Source: an uncultured Oceanospirillaceae bacterium (GTDB lineage: Bacteria; Pseudomonadota; Gammaproteobacteria; Pseudomonadales; Balneatricaceae). Taken from it: a DNA stretch of 44,071 bases. Below the pieces are notes generated by a model, which was given only the letters and a program-made list of their open reading frames with translations, ran no database searches and was not told the origin of the DNA. A program made the position numbers and the translations under genes. This document shows, in pieces, positions 26,459 through 35,080 of this stretch (position 1 is the first letter of the stretch; the number at the start of each line of letters is the position of its first letter). The DNA lies in the NCBI GenBank assembly GCA_937136055.1, contig CAKZOD010000109.1, positions 1 through 44,071 on the forward strand, given 5' to 3'.

Positions 26459-27577
26459 ATGTCTGATAACCTTTTACGCACACCACTATATGATTTACAC
26501 GTCGAACTTGGTGGCAAGATGGTTCCTTTCGCTGGCTATGAAATGCCTGTTCAATACCCACTAGGCGTTAAGAAAGAGCATCTTCACACACGCGACGCAT
26601 CTGGTCTTTTCGATGTATCACACATGGGCCAAGTTAAAGTCATCGGTAAAAACGCTGCACAAGCACTAGAGAAATTAGTGCCTGTGGATATTATGGATTT
26701 GCCGGTCGGCAAGCAAAAGTATGCGTTCTTCACTAACGAAGAAGGCGGCATCATGGACGACTTGATGGTTGCTAACTATGGTGACTATTTATATGTTGTT
26801 GTTAACGCTGCTTGTAAAGAGCAAGATATCGCTCACATGCGCGCTAACCTTGGCGATGATATTACTGTTGAAGTAATGGAAGACAGAGCACTTATCGCGA
26901 TTCAAGGCCCGCAAACGGCGCAAGCACTTAGCCGTATTCAGCCTAAGCTAAACGACATGTTATTCATGGATACTCAGTTAATCGATATCGATGGCGCTGA
27001 ATGTTTCGTCTCTCGCTCTGGTTACACAGGCGAAGATGGCTATGAAATTTCTATCCCGCATTCAGATACGCTACGTTTGGTTAAGTTGTTCCTAGAACAG
27101 CCAGAAATTGAAGCGATCGGCCTTGGTGCTCGTGATTCACTTCGCTTAGAGTCTGGTCTTTGCTTATACGGAAACGACATCGACCCTACTACAACGCCTT
27201 TAGAAGCTAGCTTAATTTGGGCTATCTCTAAAAACCGCCGTGCAGATGGCGAGCGTGCTGGCGGCTTCCCAGGAGATGACGTTATTCTTGCACAAATCAC
27301 TAACAAAGATTGGACACGTAAACGTGTAGGTCTTTTAGGTGAAGGTCGCGCACCCATTCGTGAAGGCTCTGAGCTATTCAATGAAGCGGGCGACAAAATC
27401 GGTGTTGTTACTTCAGGTAGCTTTGGTCCTACCATCGGTAAGCCAGTTGCTATGGGTTATGTTGAAACAGCATATAGCCCACTAGAAACAAAAGTATTTG
27501 CTGAAGTTCGCGGCAAAAAACTTGCGATGATCGTCTCTCGTGCACCTTTCATTGAGCAGCGCTACCACCGCGGTTAA
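26459..27577 (+). CDS. gcvT: Aminomethyltransferase, glycine cleavage T protein
   Basis: Tetrahydrofolate-dependent enzyme of 372 aa that releases ammonia and methylene-THF from the aminomethyl-lipoyl arm of GcvH. Marks: LRTPLYDLHVELGGKMVPFA, LFDVSHMGQVKV, GGIMDDLMVANYGDYLYVVVNAA with the catalytic Asp, and SGYTGEDGYEI. The ATG at 26459 is chosen because CGGAGAG lies 7 nt upstream; a TTG 42 nt earlier has no support. It is apart from gcvH and gcvP, on the opposite strand, behind the symporter gene and ahead of lipA. The 201-nt leader region carries three strong hairpins, so expression may be tuned separately. Confidence 0.97.
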   Translation: MSDNLLRTPLYDLHVELGGKMVPFAGYEMPVQYPLGVKKEHLHTRDASGLFDVSHMGQVKVIGKNAAQALEKLVPVDIMDLPVGKQKYAFFTNEEGGIMDDLMVANYGDYLYVVVNAACKEQDIAHMRANLGDDITVEVMEDRALIAIQGPQTAQALSRIQPKLNDMLFMDTQLIDIDGAECFVSRSGYTGEDGYEISIPHSDTLRLVKLFLEQPEIEAIGLGARDSLRLESGLCLYGNDIDPTTTPLEASLIWAISKNRRADGERAGGFPGDDVILAQITNKDWTRKRVGLLGEGRAPIREGSELFNEAGDKIGVVTSGSFGPTIGKPVAMGYVETAYSPLETKVFAEVRGKKLAMIVSRAPFIEQRYHRG

Positions 27578-27684
27578 TTGTTCGCCCTAGCGCTGTTTCG
27601 TTGCTAACTAAACAGCGCCATAAATAGAGCAAACAAGCACACAATTAAGACACTTAAATTATTACACTGTAATAGGTGAGCATT

Positions 27685-28665
27685 ATGCAAAAAATCCCAT
27701 TAACGGAGCTTAAAGGCGAGTCAAAAATGGCACGCTTGAAAGTAAAACCAGATCCAACGCGTGAGCGTTTAGCTAAGCCTAAATGGATCCGCATTAATGC
27801 TCACAATACCGCCAAGATCAAAAAAGTGAAGCAGCAGATGCGTGATTTAAAACTGCACACTGTTTGCGAAGAAGCATCCTGTCCTAACTTAAGCGAGTGC
27901 TTCAGTAAAGGCACTGCTACTTTTATGATCATGGGTGGTATTTGTACTAGACGTTGCCCTTTTTGCGACGTAGCACACGGCCGACCAATGACGCTCGATA
28001 GTGAAGAGCCGAAAAATGTTGCCCGCAGCATCGCCGCGATGAAACTAAAGTACGTGGTTATCACCTCTGTCGATCGCGATGATCTACGAGATGGCGGCGC
28101 CGCGCACTTTAGCGAATGCGTACGCGAGGCACGTGCTGTAAGCGAGCAGTTAAAAGTAGAGATACTAGTACCTGATTTTCGCGGCAAAACTGAACGCGCA
28201 CTTGAAAACTTAGCCACAGATTTACCAGACGTACTCAACCACAACATGGAAACCATTTCCCGCCTGTATACAAAAGTACGCCCCGGTGCTAGCTACCAAG
28301 GTTCTTTAGATTTACTAAGAAACTATAAAGCTGCACACCCTGAAATCGTTACAAAATCAGGTTTAATGGTAGGTGTTGGCGAAACACGCGAAGAGGTCAT
28401 TGAGTTAATGCAAGATTTGCGTGACAACAATGTCGACATGCTAACAATCGGCCAGTACTTACAGCCTAGCAAACATCACCTAGCAGTTGAGCGTTATGTG
28501 CACCCAGATGAATTTGCTGAATATGAAAGAGTGGGTCTAGAGATGGGCTTTACCAATGTTGCCAGCGGCCCAATGGTACGCTCTTCATACCATGCAGACT
28601 TACAAGCATCGCAAACAGCTGATGCTGAGTTAGCCGAAAAATTAGCGGTTAACGCGATTAAATAA
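27685..28665 (+). CDS. lipA: Lipoyl synthase
   Basis: Radical-SAM enzyme of 326 aa that inserts two sulfurs into protein-bound octanoate to make the lipoyl group of GcvH and the 2-oxoacid dehydrogenases. The auxiliary cluster cysteines are Cys61, Cys66 and Cys72 (CEEASCPNLSEC). The radical-SAM cluster is Cys87, Cys91, Cys94 (CTRRCPFC). The C-terminal RSSYHAD carries the serine that ligates the auxiliary cluster. ATG 27685 is chosen for AGGTGAG 4 nt upstream; a later ATG at 27727 also has a ribosome-like site, but would lose a conserved N-terminal segment. It is 107 nt after gcvT. No lipB is adjacent, which is unusual: lipA commonly pairs with it. Confidence 0.96.
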   Translation: MQKIPLTELKGESKMARLKVKPDPTRERLAKPKWIRINAHNTAKIKKVKQQMRDLKLHTVCEEASCPNLSECFSKGTATFMIMGGICTRRCPFCDVAHGRPMTLDSEEPKNVARSIAAMKLKYVVITSVDRDDLRDGGAAHFSECVREARAVSEQLKVEILVPDFRGKTERALENLATDLPDVLNHNMETISRLYTKVRPGASYQGSLDLLRNYKAAHPEIVTKSGLMVGVGETREEVIELMQDLRDNNVDMLTIGQYLQPSKHHLAVERYVHPDEFAEYERVGLEMGFTNVASGPMVRSSYHADLQASQTADAELAEKLAVNAIK

Positions 28666-28677
28666 ACCCTTTTCTAC

Positions 28678-28727
28678 GCCTTTTCTGAGATTGCTTTCAC
28701 ACCTGCTCAGAAAAGGCATTTTTATTT
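28678..28727 (+). terminator. Rho-independent terminator after lipA
   Basis: GCCTTTTCTGAG (28678-28689) pairs perfectly with CTCAGAAAAGGC (28706-28717), followed by ATTTTTATTT, 12 nt after the lipA stop. Confidence 0.85.
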
Positions 28728-28862
28728 ACAGCTACTCACTGCCCCTACAGAATACGCCATTACTGTGTTCAAAAATGATCACATACACTTGTATGCTCAC
28801 ATTTTCTGCCTTGTAATAACTATTCTGCAGGCACTGTGAGCAGCCGCTAGCCTTGTCTTCAA

Positions 28863-28889
28863 CATAGAAACATCATCTACATTTCTATG
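28863..28889 (-). terminator. Hairpin downstream of serB
   Basis: CATAGAAA (28863-28870) and TTTCTATG (28882-28889) form an 8-bp stem 31 nt beyond the serB stop, reading on the minus strand. No clear T run follows, so it is a weak terminator candidate. Confidence 0.35.
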
Positions 28890-28920
28890 AGTAAGTAGGT
28901 ATATTTCTTGTAGCTCGTAG

Positions 28921-29826
28921 CTAGCCATCATGTTCGATTAAATAGAGCAGTGCATCAAGTCCCATCGTTGAGATAGCATGGGGCGCTTGCTCTCGCACGA
29001 CAGGCTTCCCATGAAAGGCTACACCCAAACCTGCAGTTGCCAGCATTGGTAAGTCATTTGCGCCATCACCAACTGCTATTGTATCTTTTAGGTCAACCTC
29101 CAGCTCCTGTGCAATTTGCTTTAACAGTGCCACTTTGCGCTCCGCATTAACGATTTCCCCCTCAACAATACCAGTGACCTCCCCGGCCTCTATTTGTAAG
29201 GCATTTGAAAACACATAATCAAAACCATGCTGCTGTTGTAAATGGTTAGCAAAGTAACTAAAGCCACCAGATAGAATAGCCACTTTGTAGCCACGTAGCT
29301 TAAGTGCAGCGATGAGCTCAGCCATACCTTCCATTAGCGGAAGAGCGCTGGCTATTTCTGATAACACTGATTCGCTCAACCCTTTAAGCAATGCTAAACG
29401 CTGTGTGAAACTTTGGCTAAAATCTAACTCACCACGCATTGCAGCTTGAGTAATTGCAATGACTTGCTCGCCAACACCTGCGCGTTTTGCCAGCTCATCA
29501 ATCACTTCAACTTTAATCAAGGTCGAGTCCATATCAAACACTGCTAGCTTACGTTTAATATTTGCCTGATCTTTTGCAAGTAGCACGAGATCAACCTGAA
29601 GATTATCCGCTAACTGTTTTAGCTGCCCTCGAAAGTGATCAAGCTGATCATTATCAACCACTAAATAGATGAAAGCACAGTGCTCATCTTGCATCACCAA
29701 AGGTGATTGCACCTCAATACCCGCTTGGCTAGCACAGAACTCCTCTACGATTTGAATAGGTAAGTTAACAAGCTCAGGGGCGATTAAGAACAATTTATAC
29801 AAGTCATTACTTTGCTGTTGATTCAA
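28921..29826 (-). CDS. serB: Phosphoserine phosphatase
   Basis: HAD-family phosphatase of 301 aa that makes serine from phosphoserine, the last step of serine synthesis. An N-terminal ACT-like regulatory region (about 1-85) precedes the catalytic domain: nucleophile DMDST at 98-102 (LAVFDMDSTLIKVEVIDELA), AILSGGFSYFANHL with the second motif, and GDGANDLPMLATAGLGVAFHGKP with the metal-binding acidic residues. No ATG or GTG fits the N-terminus. A TTG at 29826 with GGAG 6 nt upstream is the best start; the TTG at 29838 overlaps that ribosome site. It is divergent from galU. Together with sdaA and glyA it gives the cell serine synthesis and breakdown in one neighbourhood. Confidence 0.93.
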   Translation of the reverse strand: MNQQQSNDLYKLFLIAPELVNLPIQIVEEFCASQAGIEVQSPLVMQDEHCAFIYLVVDNDQLDHFRGQLKQLADNLQVDLVLLAKDQANIKRKLAVFDMDSTLIKVEVIDELAKRAGVGEQVIAITQAAMRGELDFSQSFTQRLALLKGLSESVLSEIASALPLMEGMAELIAALKLRGYKVAILSGGFSYFANHLQQQHGFDYVFSNALQIEAGEVTGIVEGEIVNAERKVALLKQIAQELEVDLKDTIAVGDGANDLPMLATAGLGVAFHGKPVVREQAPHAISTMGLDALLYLIEHDG

Positions 29827-30055
29827 GGTTATCTCCAAAATGCAGTATCAATAGATTAATTATAACGTTATCCACTGCCTATCTTCACTAACCTCATGTT
29901 ATTTAATCGATCAGACGAGAACTTATCTTAAATTTCGCACTCTTAGCCTCAGCGAGTTTCTAATAAGATTGTGACGCTTAGCCTTTAGCCACTAATCACA
30001 TTTAGGTACAATAACGGTCTATTTACTCCTATCAATAATAAGTAGCGAAATCAAA

Positions 30056-30988
30056 ATGCCCCACGCCTCTGAAAACACAATCAAAATCAAAAAAGCTGTC
30101 ATTCCTGTTGCAGGGCTTGGCACACGCATGTTACCAGCGACAAAAGCTATCCCTAAAGAAATGCTACCTATTGTTGATAAACCACTGATTCAATATATCG
30201 TCAACGAATGTATCGCCGCAGGGATCACTGAAATAGTGCTAGTCACGCACTCCTCAAAAAATGCCATTGAAAACCATTTTGATACCTCTTTCGAGCTTGA
30301 AACAACCCTTATCAACCGCGTTAAAAGGCAGTTATTAGACGAGCTTCGCAATATTACTCCAAAGGGCACAACCATCATGCACGTGCGCCAGGGTGAGGCA
30401 AAAGGGTTAGGCCACGCGGTGCTTAAAGCAAGACCTATTATTGGGGAAGAGCCATTCGTTGTGGTGCTTCCAGATGTTATCATTGATGAAACATTCTGCG
30501 ATTTAAAAACAGATAACCTTGCACAAATGATTGCACAGTACCACAGCACTGAGCATTCACAAATCATGGTAGAGCCTGTTTCCCCCGAGCTTGTGAGCAA
30601 CTACGGTATTGCCGACTGTAAAGGCAGCGCACTGGCTGCTGGCGAATCTAAAGCAATGACAGCGGTTGTTGAAAAACCCGCTCCAGAGCAAGCGCCATCA
30701 AACTTGGCTGTAGTTGGTCGCTACGTTTTAAGTGAAAAAATCTGGGATTTACTCGCTACAACACTACCTGGTGCGGGCGATGAAATTCAGCTGACTGATG
30801 CTATCGCGAGCTTAATGGAAAAAGAGACCGTAGAAGCCTATTGCATGAAAGGCAAATCACATGATTGCGGTAATAAGCTGGGTTATATGAATGCATTTGC
30901 CGAGTATAGTTTACGTGACAAAACCAATGGCGAGGCGTTTAGGAAAAATTTACAGGCTTTGTTAGATGCTAGCCCAAAAGCTGATTAA
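30056..30988 (+). CDS. galU: UTP-glucose-1-phosphate uridylyltransferase
   Basis: Nucleotidyltransferase of 310 aa that makes UDP-glucose for envelope and exopolysaccharide synthesis. The nucleotide-binding loop is AVIPVAGLGTRMLPATKAIP with the catalytic Arg and Lys. KPLIQYIVNECIAAGI, LPDVIIDE, VEKPAPEQAPSNLAVVGRYV and MKGKSHDCGNKLGYM match E. coli GalU nearly residue for residue. The ribosome site is weak (AAGTAGCGAAA). It is divergent from serB with a 217-nt control region between them and ends in a clear hairpin. Confidence 0.97.
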   Translation: MPHASENTIKIKKAVIPVAGLGTRMLPATKAIPKEMLPIVDKPLIQYIVNECIAAGITEIVLVTHSSKNAIENHFDTSFELETTLINRVKRQLLDELRNITPKGTTIMHVRQGEAKGLGHAVLKARPIIGEEPFVVVLPDVIIDETFCDLKTDNLAQMIAQYHSTEHSQIMVEPVSPELVSNYGIADCKGSALAAGESKAMTAVVEKPAPEQAPSNLAVVGRYVLSEKIWDLLATTLPGAGDEIQLTDAIASLMEKETVEAYCMKGKSHDCGNKLGYMNAFAEYSLRDKTNGEAFRKNLQALLDASPKAD

Positions 30989-30995
30989 ATAAAGT

Positions 30996-31030
30996 AGGGA
31001 CTGAGCTAAGCTCAAACTAACTCAGTCCCT
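30996..31030. terminator. Bidirectional hairpin after galU
   Basis: AGGGACTGAG (30996-31005) pairs perfectly with CTCAGTCCCT (31021-31030), 8 nt after galU and 18 nt before the 3' end of the opposing lipoprotein gene. Only a mixed AT stretch follows on the plus strand. Confidence 0.6.
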
Positions 31031-31048
31031 GCAAAGCTATCTTTTAAA

Positions 31049-33313
31049 TTAGAATAGCTCTGTAAAATAACCAGTATCAACAGGTTTGGTATACCAAGCA
31101 TTATTCACGTTCGAGCTATGTAATGCATCAAAAGCATTTAATCGCACAATAAGCTTATTCGGGGTATGGCCACCAGTTTTCAAAGTAGCAATACGCTTTT
31201 CAACCTTACTTTTCAACAAAGCTGTTGTAAATACAGCAGTTCCACTCGCACTACGTGGTGTTTTACCTACAAAAGCAGTTTTTGATTTACCATCATCTCT
31301 AGTATACTCAATTCTAAAATCCACCTGATAATAGTAACCGCTAACTACGTTCGCTACTGTGGCATCCATCCAGCCATCTTTCAAACCAGCCACTGAATCG
31401 ATACTCAAATCACTCCCTTTAATTGCAAAAGCCATATATTGATTAGCGCTGAGGTTAACAAAACCAGTATCGGATTTTCCATTACTATCCGTTGCTGTAA
31501 GTTTATAGTTACCCGTTGGAAAAACTGTAGAGGCGGCAAAACCTGTCAACTCATTATTGATACCATAATGATGGGTTGAATAGCCTGTGCCATTAGCAGC
31601 AAAAAACTCTGTACCAACGTTTATACCTGACTGCGTACAAGTTACATCTTCACCGCTTTGGCTGCAGTTTGCTTTATCAATATAACTACTACCATCAAAG
31701 CGCGACAGAGTAAGGGTGCTTAACGGTAAAACCTGCACATCTTTAAAGCCTTCAAGATCATTATTAAAGGTAATTTCAGTAAACTTTTCAGTATCACTAT
31801 CAGCCTTAGTTGTAATAATGTTTGCCCGTGACCAGCCAAACTCAGTCGCTGAATCTGAAAGCAGTAAAGGCTTATCGACTCGTTTAAAAACGATGTTGGA
31901 ATCTGCTAAGCGCCCACCATCATTTGCGTAAACCGCGATATTCTTTGCACTGTCCTTATGAGCGGGGTCAAAGTAAAATAAATTTTTACCATTTCGCCAC
32001 GTATTAATATCCAAAATATTCCGGTTTGCATCTAACAGCAGTGCAGCGTACCTAATATCTTTTTTGCCATATGGCACACTGATCATCAAGCGGTTTTCAG
32101 ATCCAACTACTCGTGAATTAACAGTACTGCCCGTTTCGTTATCTGATGCAGGTGTTGTATCCACATTCGCTGTCGCTAAGGTCGTAGAAAACAACTCAAA
32201 CGCATCACTGTTTCCATCTTTCGCTTTAGCAAAAAACTTATATTCACCATTAGCAAGCGCTGGAAGCTGAGTACTAAACGCCAAATAATTAGCACGTGTA
32301 AATAGTGGTCGGTCAATATCACTGTCTTTGAAAGTGTAAATAAGATTACCTGAAACATCTTGAAGTTGAATATCCCAATTTGTAAAATCAGTTTTCTTAG
32401 CGAAGAAAATAATCATCGCCTCTTTGGTATCTATAACAGGGCTCGCTGTTTTGTCTACATACTGATATACACCGGCATCAAAGACCCTAGGAAGCTTAGC
32501 AGCACTCTTAATTTTGGCTATATCATCAGCTGATTTAATATCCTTCACAGCATCCTGCCACTGAGCTTTATTCTGCTTTACCAATTCTTTGATGTTAAAG
32601 TTTTCAGAGTGCGTAGTCACTATTCCAGAAATTGTATTTAATTGCTCCATCGCCTTTAAACTAGCCACCTTAGAGACATCCGCTTTATTCGCACCAAGAT
32701 TCTTGATCGCTGTCTCGGTAGTTGCAAAATGTCGCGCTAATAGCTGAGCGGTTCTAAATAGCTTAGTGTATTCAGCAGTTTCATTACCCGTCTCGCTCTT
32801 ACTCACAAAATCAGCATATAGGTCTGTGGCACTTCCAGAGATCCCCATTTGATCCTTGATTTCATCTTCAACTCGCTTAAGTTCCTCTGCCGTATTATTG
32901 CGTGCGATTTTGTAAATCAATGTAGTTAAAGGAGATACAAATGCACTTTTACCGGGCGGGCTTGCTAATGTGAATGCTTCTTCTACTTGTACATCCCCCG
33001 TTGTAGATCCAGGCTCTCCTTCATCGAAGGCATCAGTGCCAACTACGACCACGATAGGAAACGCACTTGCATCTACCCCAGATGGTACTGATAAAGAGTA
33101 TTTGCCACCAGCCTCTGAAACTGTTCGTACCTCTTCGCCGACACAGCTACCATCTAAGTCTTGATCTAAACACACAATTGCCCCACGTAGATAACCATCA
33201 GCGACCAAACCCGCAACTTGGCTTGTCTCAGGTGACGAGCCGCCACCTCCACCGCACGCTACTAGAGACGCTATCGCCCCCGCTAGCGCTGAATACTTAA
33301 TAAATTGACGCAT
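31049..33313 (-). CDS. Large surface lipoprotein of unknown function
   Basis: Predicted lipoprotein of 754 aa. The signal peptide ends in a lipobox with lipidated Cys20 (SLVAC followed by GGGGGSS, a flexible linker). An early domain (about 33-75) reads VADGYLRGAIVCLDQDLDGS, the acidic, Ca-site-like repeat common at the start of large marine gammaproteobacterial lipoproteins, followed by a beta-rich YSLSVPSG segment. The rest is acidic and beta-rich, with at least one Cys pair (CSQSGEDVTC). No catalytic motif is visible. GGAGAG lies 6 nt before the ATG. It is divergent from a LuxR-type regulator, which may control it. An adhesion or binding role is a guess. Confidence 0.85.
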   Translation of the reverse strand: MRQFIKYSALAGAIASLVACGGGGGSSPETSQVAGLVADGYLRGAIVCLDQDLDGSCVGEEVRTVSEAGGKYSLSVPSGVDASAFPIVVVVGTDAFDEGEPGSTTGDVQVEEAFTLASPPGKSAFVSPLTTLIYKIARNNTAEELKRVEDEIKDQMGISGSATDLYADFVSKSETGNETAEYTKLFRTAQLLARHFATTETAIKNLGANKADVSKVASLKAMEQLNTISGIVTTHSENFNIKELVKQNKAQWQDAVKDIKSADDIAKIKSAAKLPRVFDAGVYQYVDKTASPVIDTKEAMIIFFAKKTDFTNWDIQLQDVSGNLIYTFKDSDIDRPLFTRANYLAFSTQLPALANGEYKFFAKAKDGNSDAFELFSTTLATANVDTTPASDNETGSTVNSRVVGSENRLMISVPYGKKDIRYAALLLDANRNILDINTWRNGKNLFYFDPAHKDSAKNIAVYANDGGRLADSNIVFKRVDKPLLLSDSATEFGWSRANIITTKADSDTEKFTEITFNNDLEGFKDVQVLPLSTLTLSRFDGSSYIDKANCSQSGEDVTCTQSGINVGTEFFAANGTGYSTHHYGINNELTGFAASTVFPTGNYKLTATDSNGKSDTGFVNLSANQYMAFAIKGSDLSIDSVAGLKDGWMDATVANVVSGYYYQVDFRIEYTRDDGKSKTAFVGKTPRSASGTAVFTTALLKSKVEKRIATLKTGGHTPNKLIVRLNAFDALHSSNVNNAWYTKPVDTGYFTELF

Positions 33314-33342
33314 ACTTAGCTCTCCAAATTCCCTTTGATGAT

Positions 33343-33381
33343 AAAAACGACAACCTAAATACTTAATAAGTCGTCGTTTTT
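33343..33381. promoter_or_regulatory. Inverted repeat between lipoprotein and regulator genes
   Basis: AAAAACGAC (33343-33351) and GTCGTTTTT (33373-33381) are perfect 9-bp arms separated by 21 nt. They lie 30 nt from the lipoprotein start and 107 nt from the regulator start, so they could be an operator for the divergent pair. Confidence 0.4.
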
Positions 33382-33487
33382 ACACAAGATTAATGGATCA
33401 ATTTTGTCAGTTCATCACCCAAATGGACTATGTTTAATAAACTTTCTATGCTAATTTTATTTCAGGACATTTTTAACGGATCTAAGA

Positions 33488-34618
33488 ATGACTATAAAAA
33501 CAAAAGAGCTAGCAGAACTTACAGCTCAAATATCTGCTGCAGCGCTAGACACTTCAAAATGGAAAAACGTTCTTAAAAGCTTACACATATACTCAGAAGG
33601 CGTTAAAGCACAGCTATCCTGCCGCGATATAAAGACAGGAAAGTCAACTGGCGCATACGCCCATGGTTTTGACCCACATTGGGTAGATTTATTTCATCAG
33701 CACTTTCACAGTATTAATCCTTGGACCCCAGGGTATGATTTAATAAGCGAAGGAGCGGTTACATCCAGCCAATCACTTTGCTCTCATCAACAGCTTATAA
33801 ATTCCGAGTTTTATAACGACTGGCTTAAACCCCAGGAAGATATTTTATACGGTGCTAGCTTGTTGCTAATTAAAGAGGGGCATCGAATGATCACCCTAAG
33901 CGGCAATGTACGAAAAATAGATGGAGACACTAAAGAGCAAGAGTGGATGAGCCTTATCGGCTTAATTGCACCTCACATGCGCCAAGCACTTGAGATAAAC
34001 AAGATGCTAGATTCTTATTCACTTGAGCAATATGTAGCGAGAAACATCCAGGAGAAGCAGCCTACGGCTATCTTTATTTTGTCTTACTCAGGCAAGTTAA
34101 CCTATAGCAACACATATGGCTCAGCTCTCCTAGAAGAAGCTGATGTCATTAAAATTAACTCTACATCATCTCTTCAGTTAATTAATCAGACAGCTGATAA
34201 ACATCTCGCCAAAACCTTTTACTTATCTGCTAAAAACGGTCATGCACCACCAAGCTCGTTTCCAATTGCGGTCAACAACTATTACGATTTCGACGCACAC
34301 ACTTTAAATATTGATTCCCACAGATTAACTACGTCACCCTATGGAAGTTTGTTAACCAGTGACCAGCCAACAATCATACTCACGCTATACAAAGTATTAA
34401 AAGCCGATGCAAAGCTTTCACAATTAGCTAATATTGAAAAGTTAACAGATGCCGAGAAAGCGGTGGTGTTACTATTTCACAAGGGCGATTCATTAAGGGA
34501 TATTGCACAAAAACGCAGCACTAGTATTCATACAGTGAGATGCCAATTCAAATCATCCATGGCTAAACTAAAAGTTAGCTGCCAAGCACAGCTAATTAGA
34601 TTGCTAAATGAAATATAG
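33488..34618 (+). CDS. LuxR-type HTH transcriptional regulator
   Basis: Regulator of 376 aa. The C-terminal 60 residues form a LuxR/GerE helix-turn-helix: LTDAEKAVVLLFHKGDSLRD, then IAQKRSTSIHTVRCQFKSSM and AKLKVSCQAQLIRLL. The N-terminal 300 residues have no receiver phosphorylation site. They resemble PAS/GAF-like sensor regions seen in orphan LuxR proteins (for example TAIFILSYSGKLTYSNTYGS), so the signal is unknown. No LuxI-type synthase is in the window. It is divergent from the lipoprotein gene and convergent with the ABM gene. A strong hairpin follows. Confidence 0.85.
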   Translation: MTIKTKELAELTAQISAAALDTSKWKNVLKSLHIYSEGVKAQLSCRDIKTGKSTGAYAHGFDPHWVDLFHQHFHSINPWTPGYDLISEGAVTSSQSLCSHQQLINSEFYNDWLKPQEDILYGASLLLIKEGHRMITLSGNVRKIDGDTKEQEWMSLIGLIAPHMRQALEINKMLDSYSLEQYVARNIQEKQPTAIFILSYSGKLTYSNTYGSALLEEADVIKINSTSSLQLINQTADKHLAKTFYLSAKNGHAPPSSFPIAVNNYYDFDAHTLNIDSHRLTTSPYGSLLTSDQPTIILTLYKVLKADAKLSQLANIEKLTDAEKAVVLLFHKGDSLRDIAQKRSTSIHTVRCQFKSSMAKLKVSCQAQLIRLLNEI

Positions 34619-34627
34619 AAAATTTTG

Positions 34628-34664
34628 GAGCTAGTTAAGTAAGGTGAAACCTTTTAACTAGCTC
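34628..34664. terminator. Bidirectional hairpin between regulator and ABM genes
   Basis: GAGCTAGTTAA (34628-34638) pairs perfectly with TTAACTAGCTC (34654-34664). An inner AAGG/CCTT extends the stem. It lies 9 nt from each of the two stop codons, so it serves both converging transcripts. Confidence 0.65.
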
Positions 34665-34672
34665 TTGAGGAA

Positions 34673-35020
34673 TCAACTTAATCGAACACCACCAAAATAT
34701 GGGACAATTCTCGCACCAAACTGCTCGGCTAAAAGTATAATTTTCTCATCACTTTCGCCTAGCACTTCAAACTCCAAATCACAGATTTTAACAATTTCCT
34801 GCAGAATACCAGCTACATTATTCACATGAATTTCTACCGCATCTGAATTCCTAAATGTTTCAAGATGTGTGCAAGCTTTACGTTCTTCATCCACATAGGA
34901 CTCATATTGCAATGTTCCCTGTTCACTTTCAGCAATTAGTGACGCTTCTCTAAAAAGCTTCTTAAATTCTGCAATGTTTGAAATATTAGTAATACGTGTA
35001 ATAACTCTTAATTCATGCAT
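34673..35020 (-). CDS. Small ABM-fold (antibiotic biosynthesis monooxygenase-like) protein
   Basis: Protein of 115 aa with the ABM ferredoxin-like pattern: LRVITRITNISNIAEFKKLF, then EQGTLQYESYVDEERK, and the HLETFRNSDAVEIHVNN helix. Members act as quinone or polyketide oxygenases, haem-degrading proteins or have no known activity; nothing here decides which. The conserved E-x-x-x-x-H / H-x-x-T pattern is partly kept. AAGGA lies 7 nt before the ATG. It follows rnr on the same strand by 60 nt and may be read through from it. Confidence 0.72.
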   Translation of the reverse strand: MHELRVITRITNISNIAEFKKLFREASLIAESEQGTLQYESYVDEERKACTHLETFRNSDAVEIHVNNVAGILQEIVKICDLEFEVLGESDEKIILLAEQFGARIVPYFGGVRLS

Positions 35021-35080
35021 ATTTCATTCCTTTGAAACGGCTTTAGAGAGCTAATACCTATTAGCTCCCCTTACTCAACG

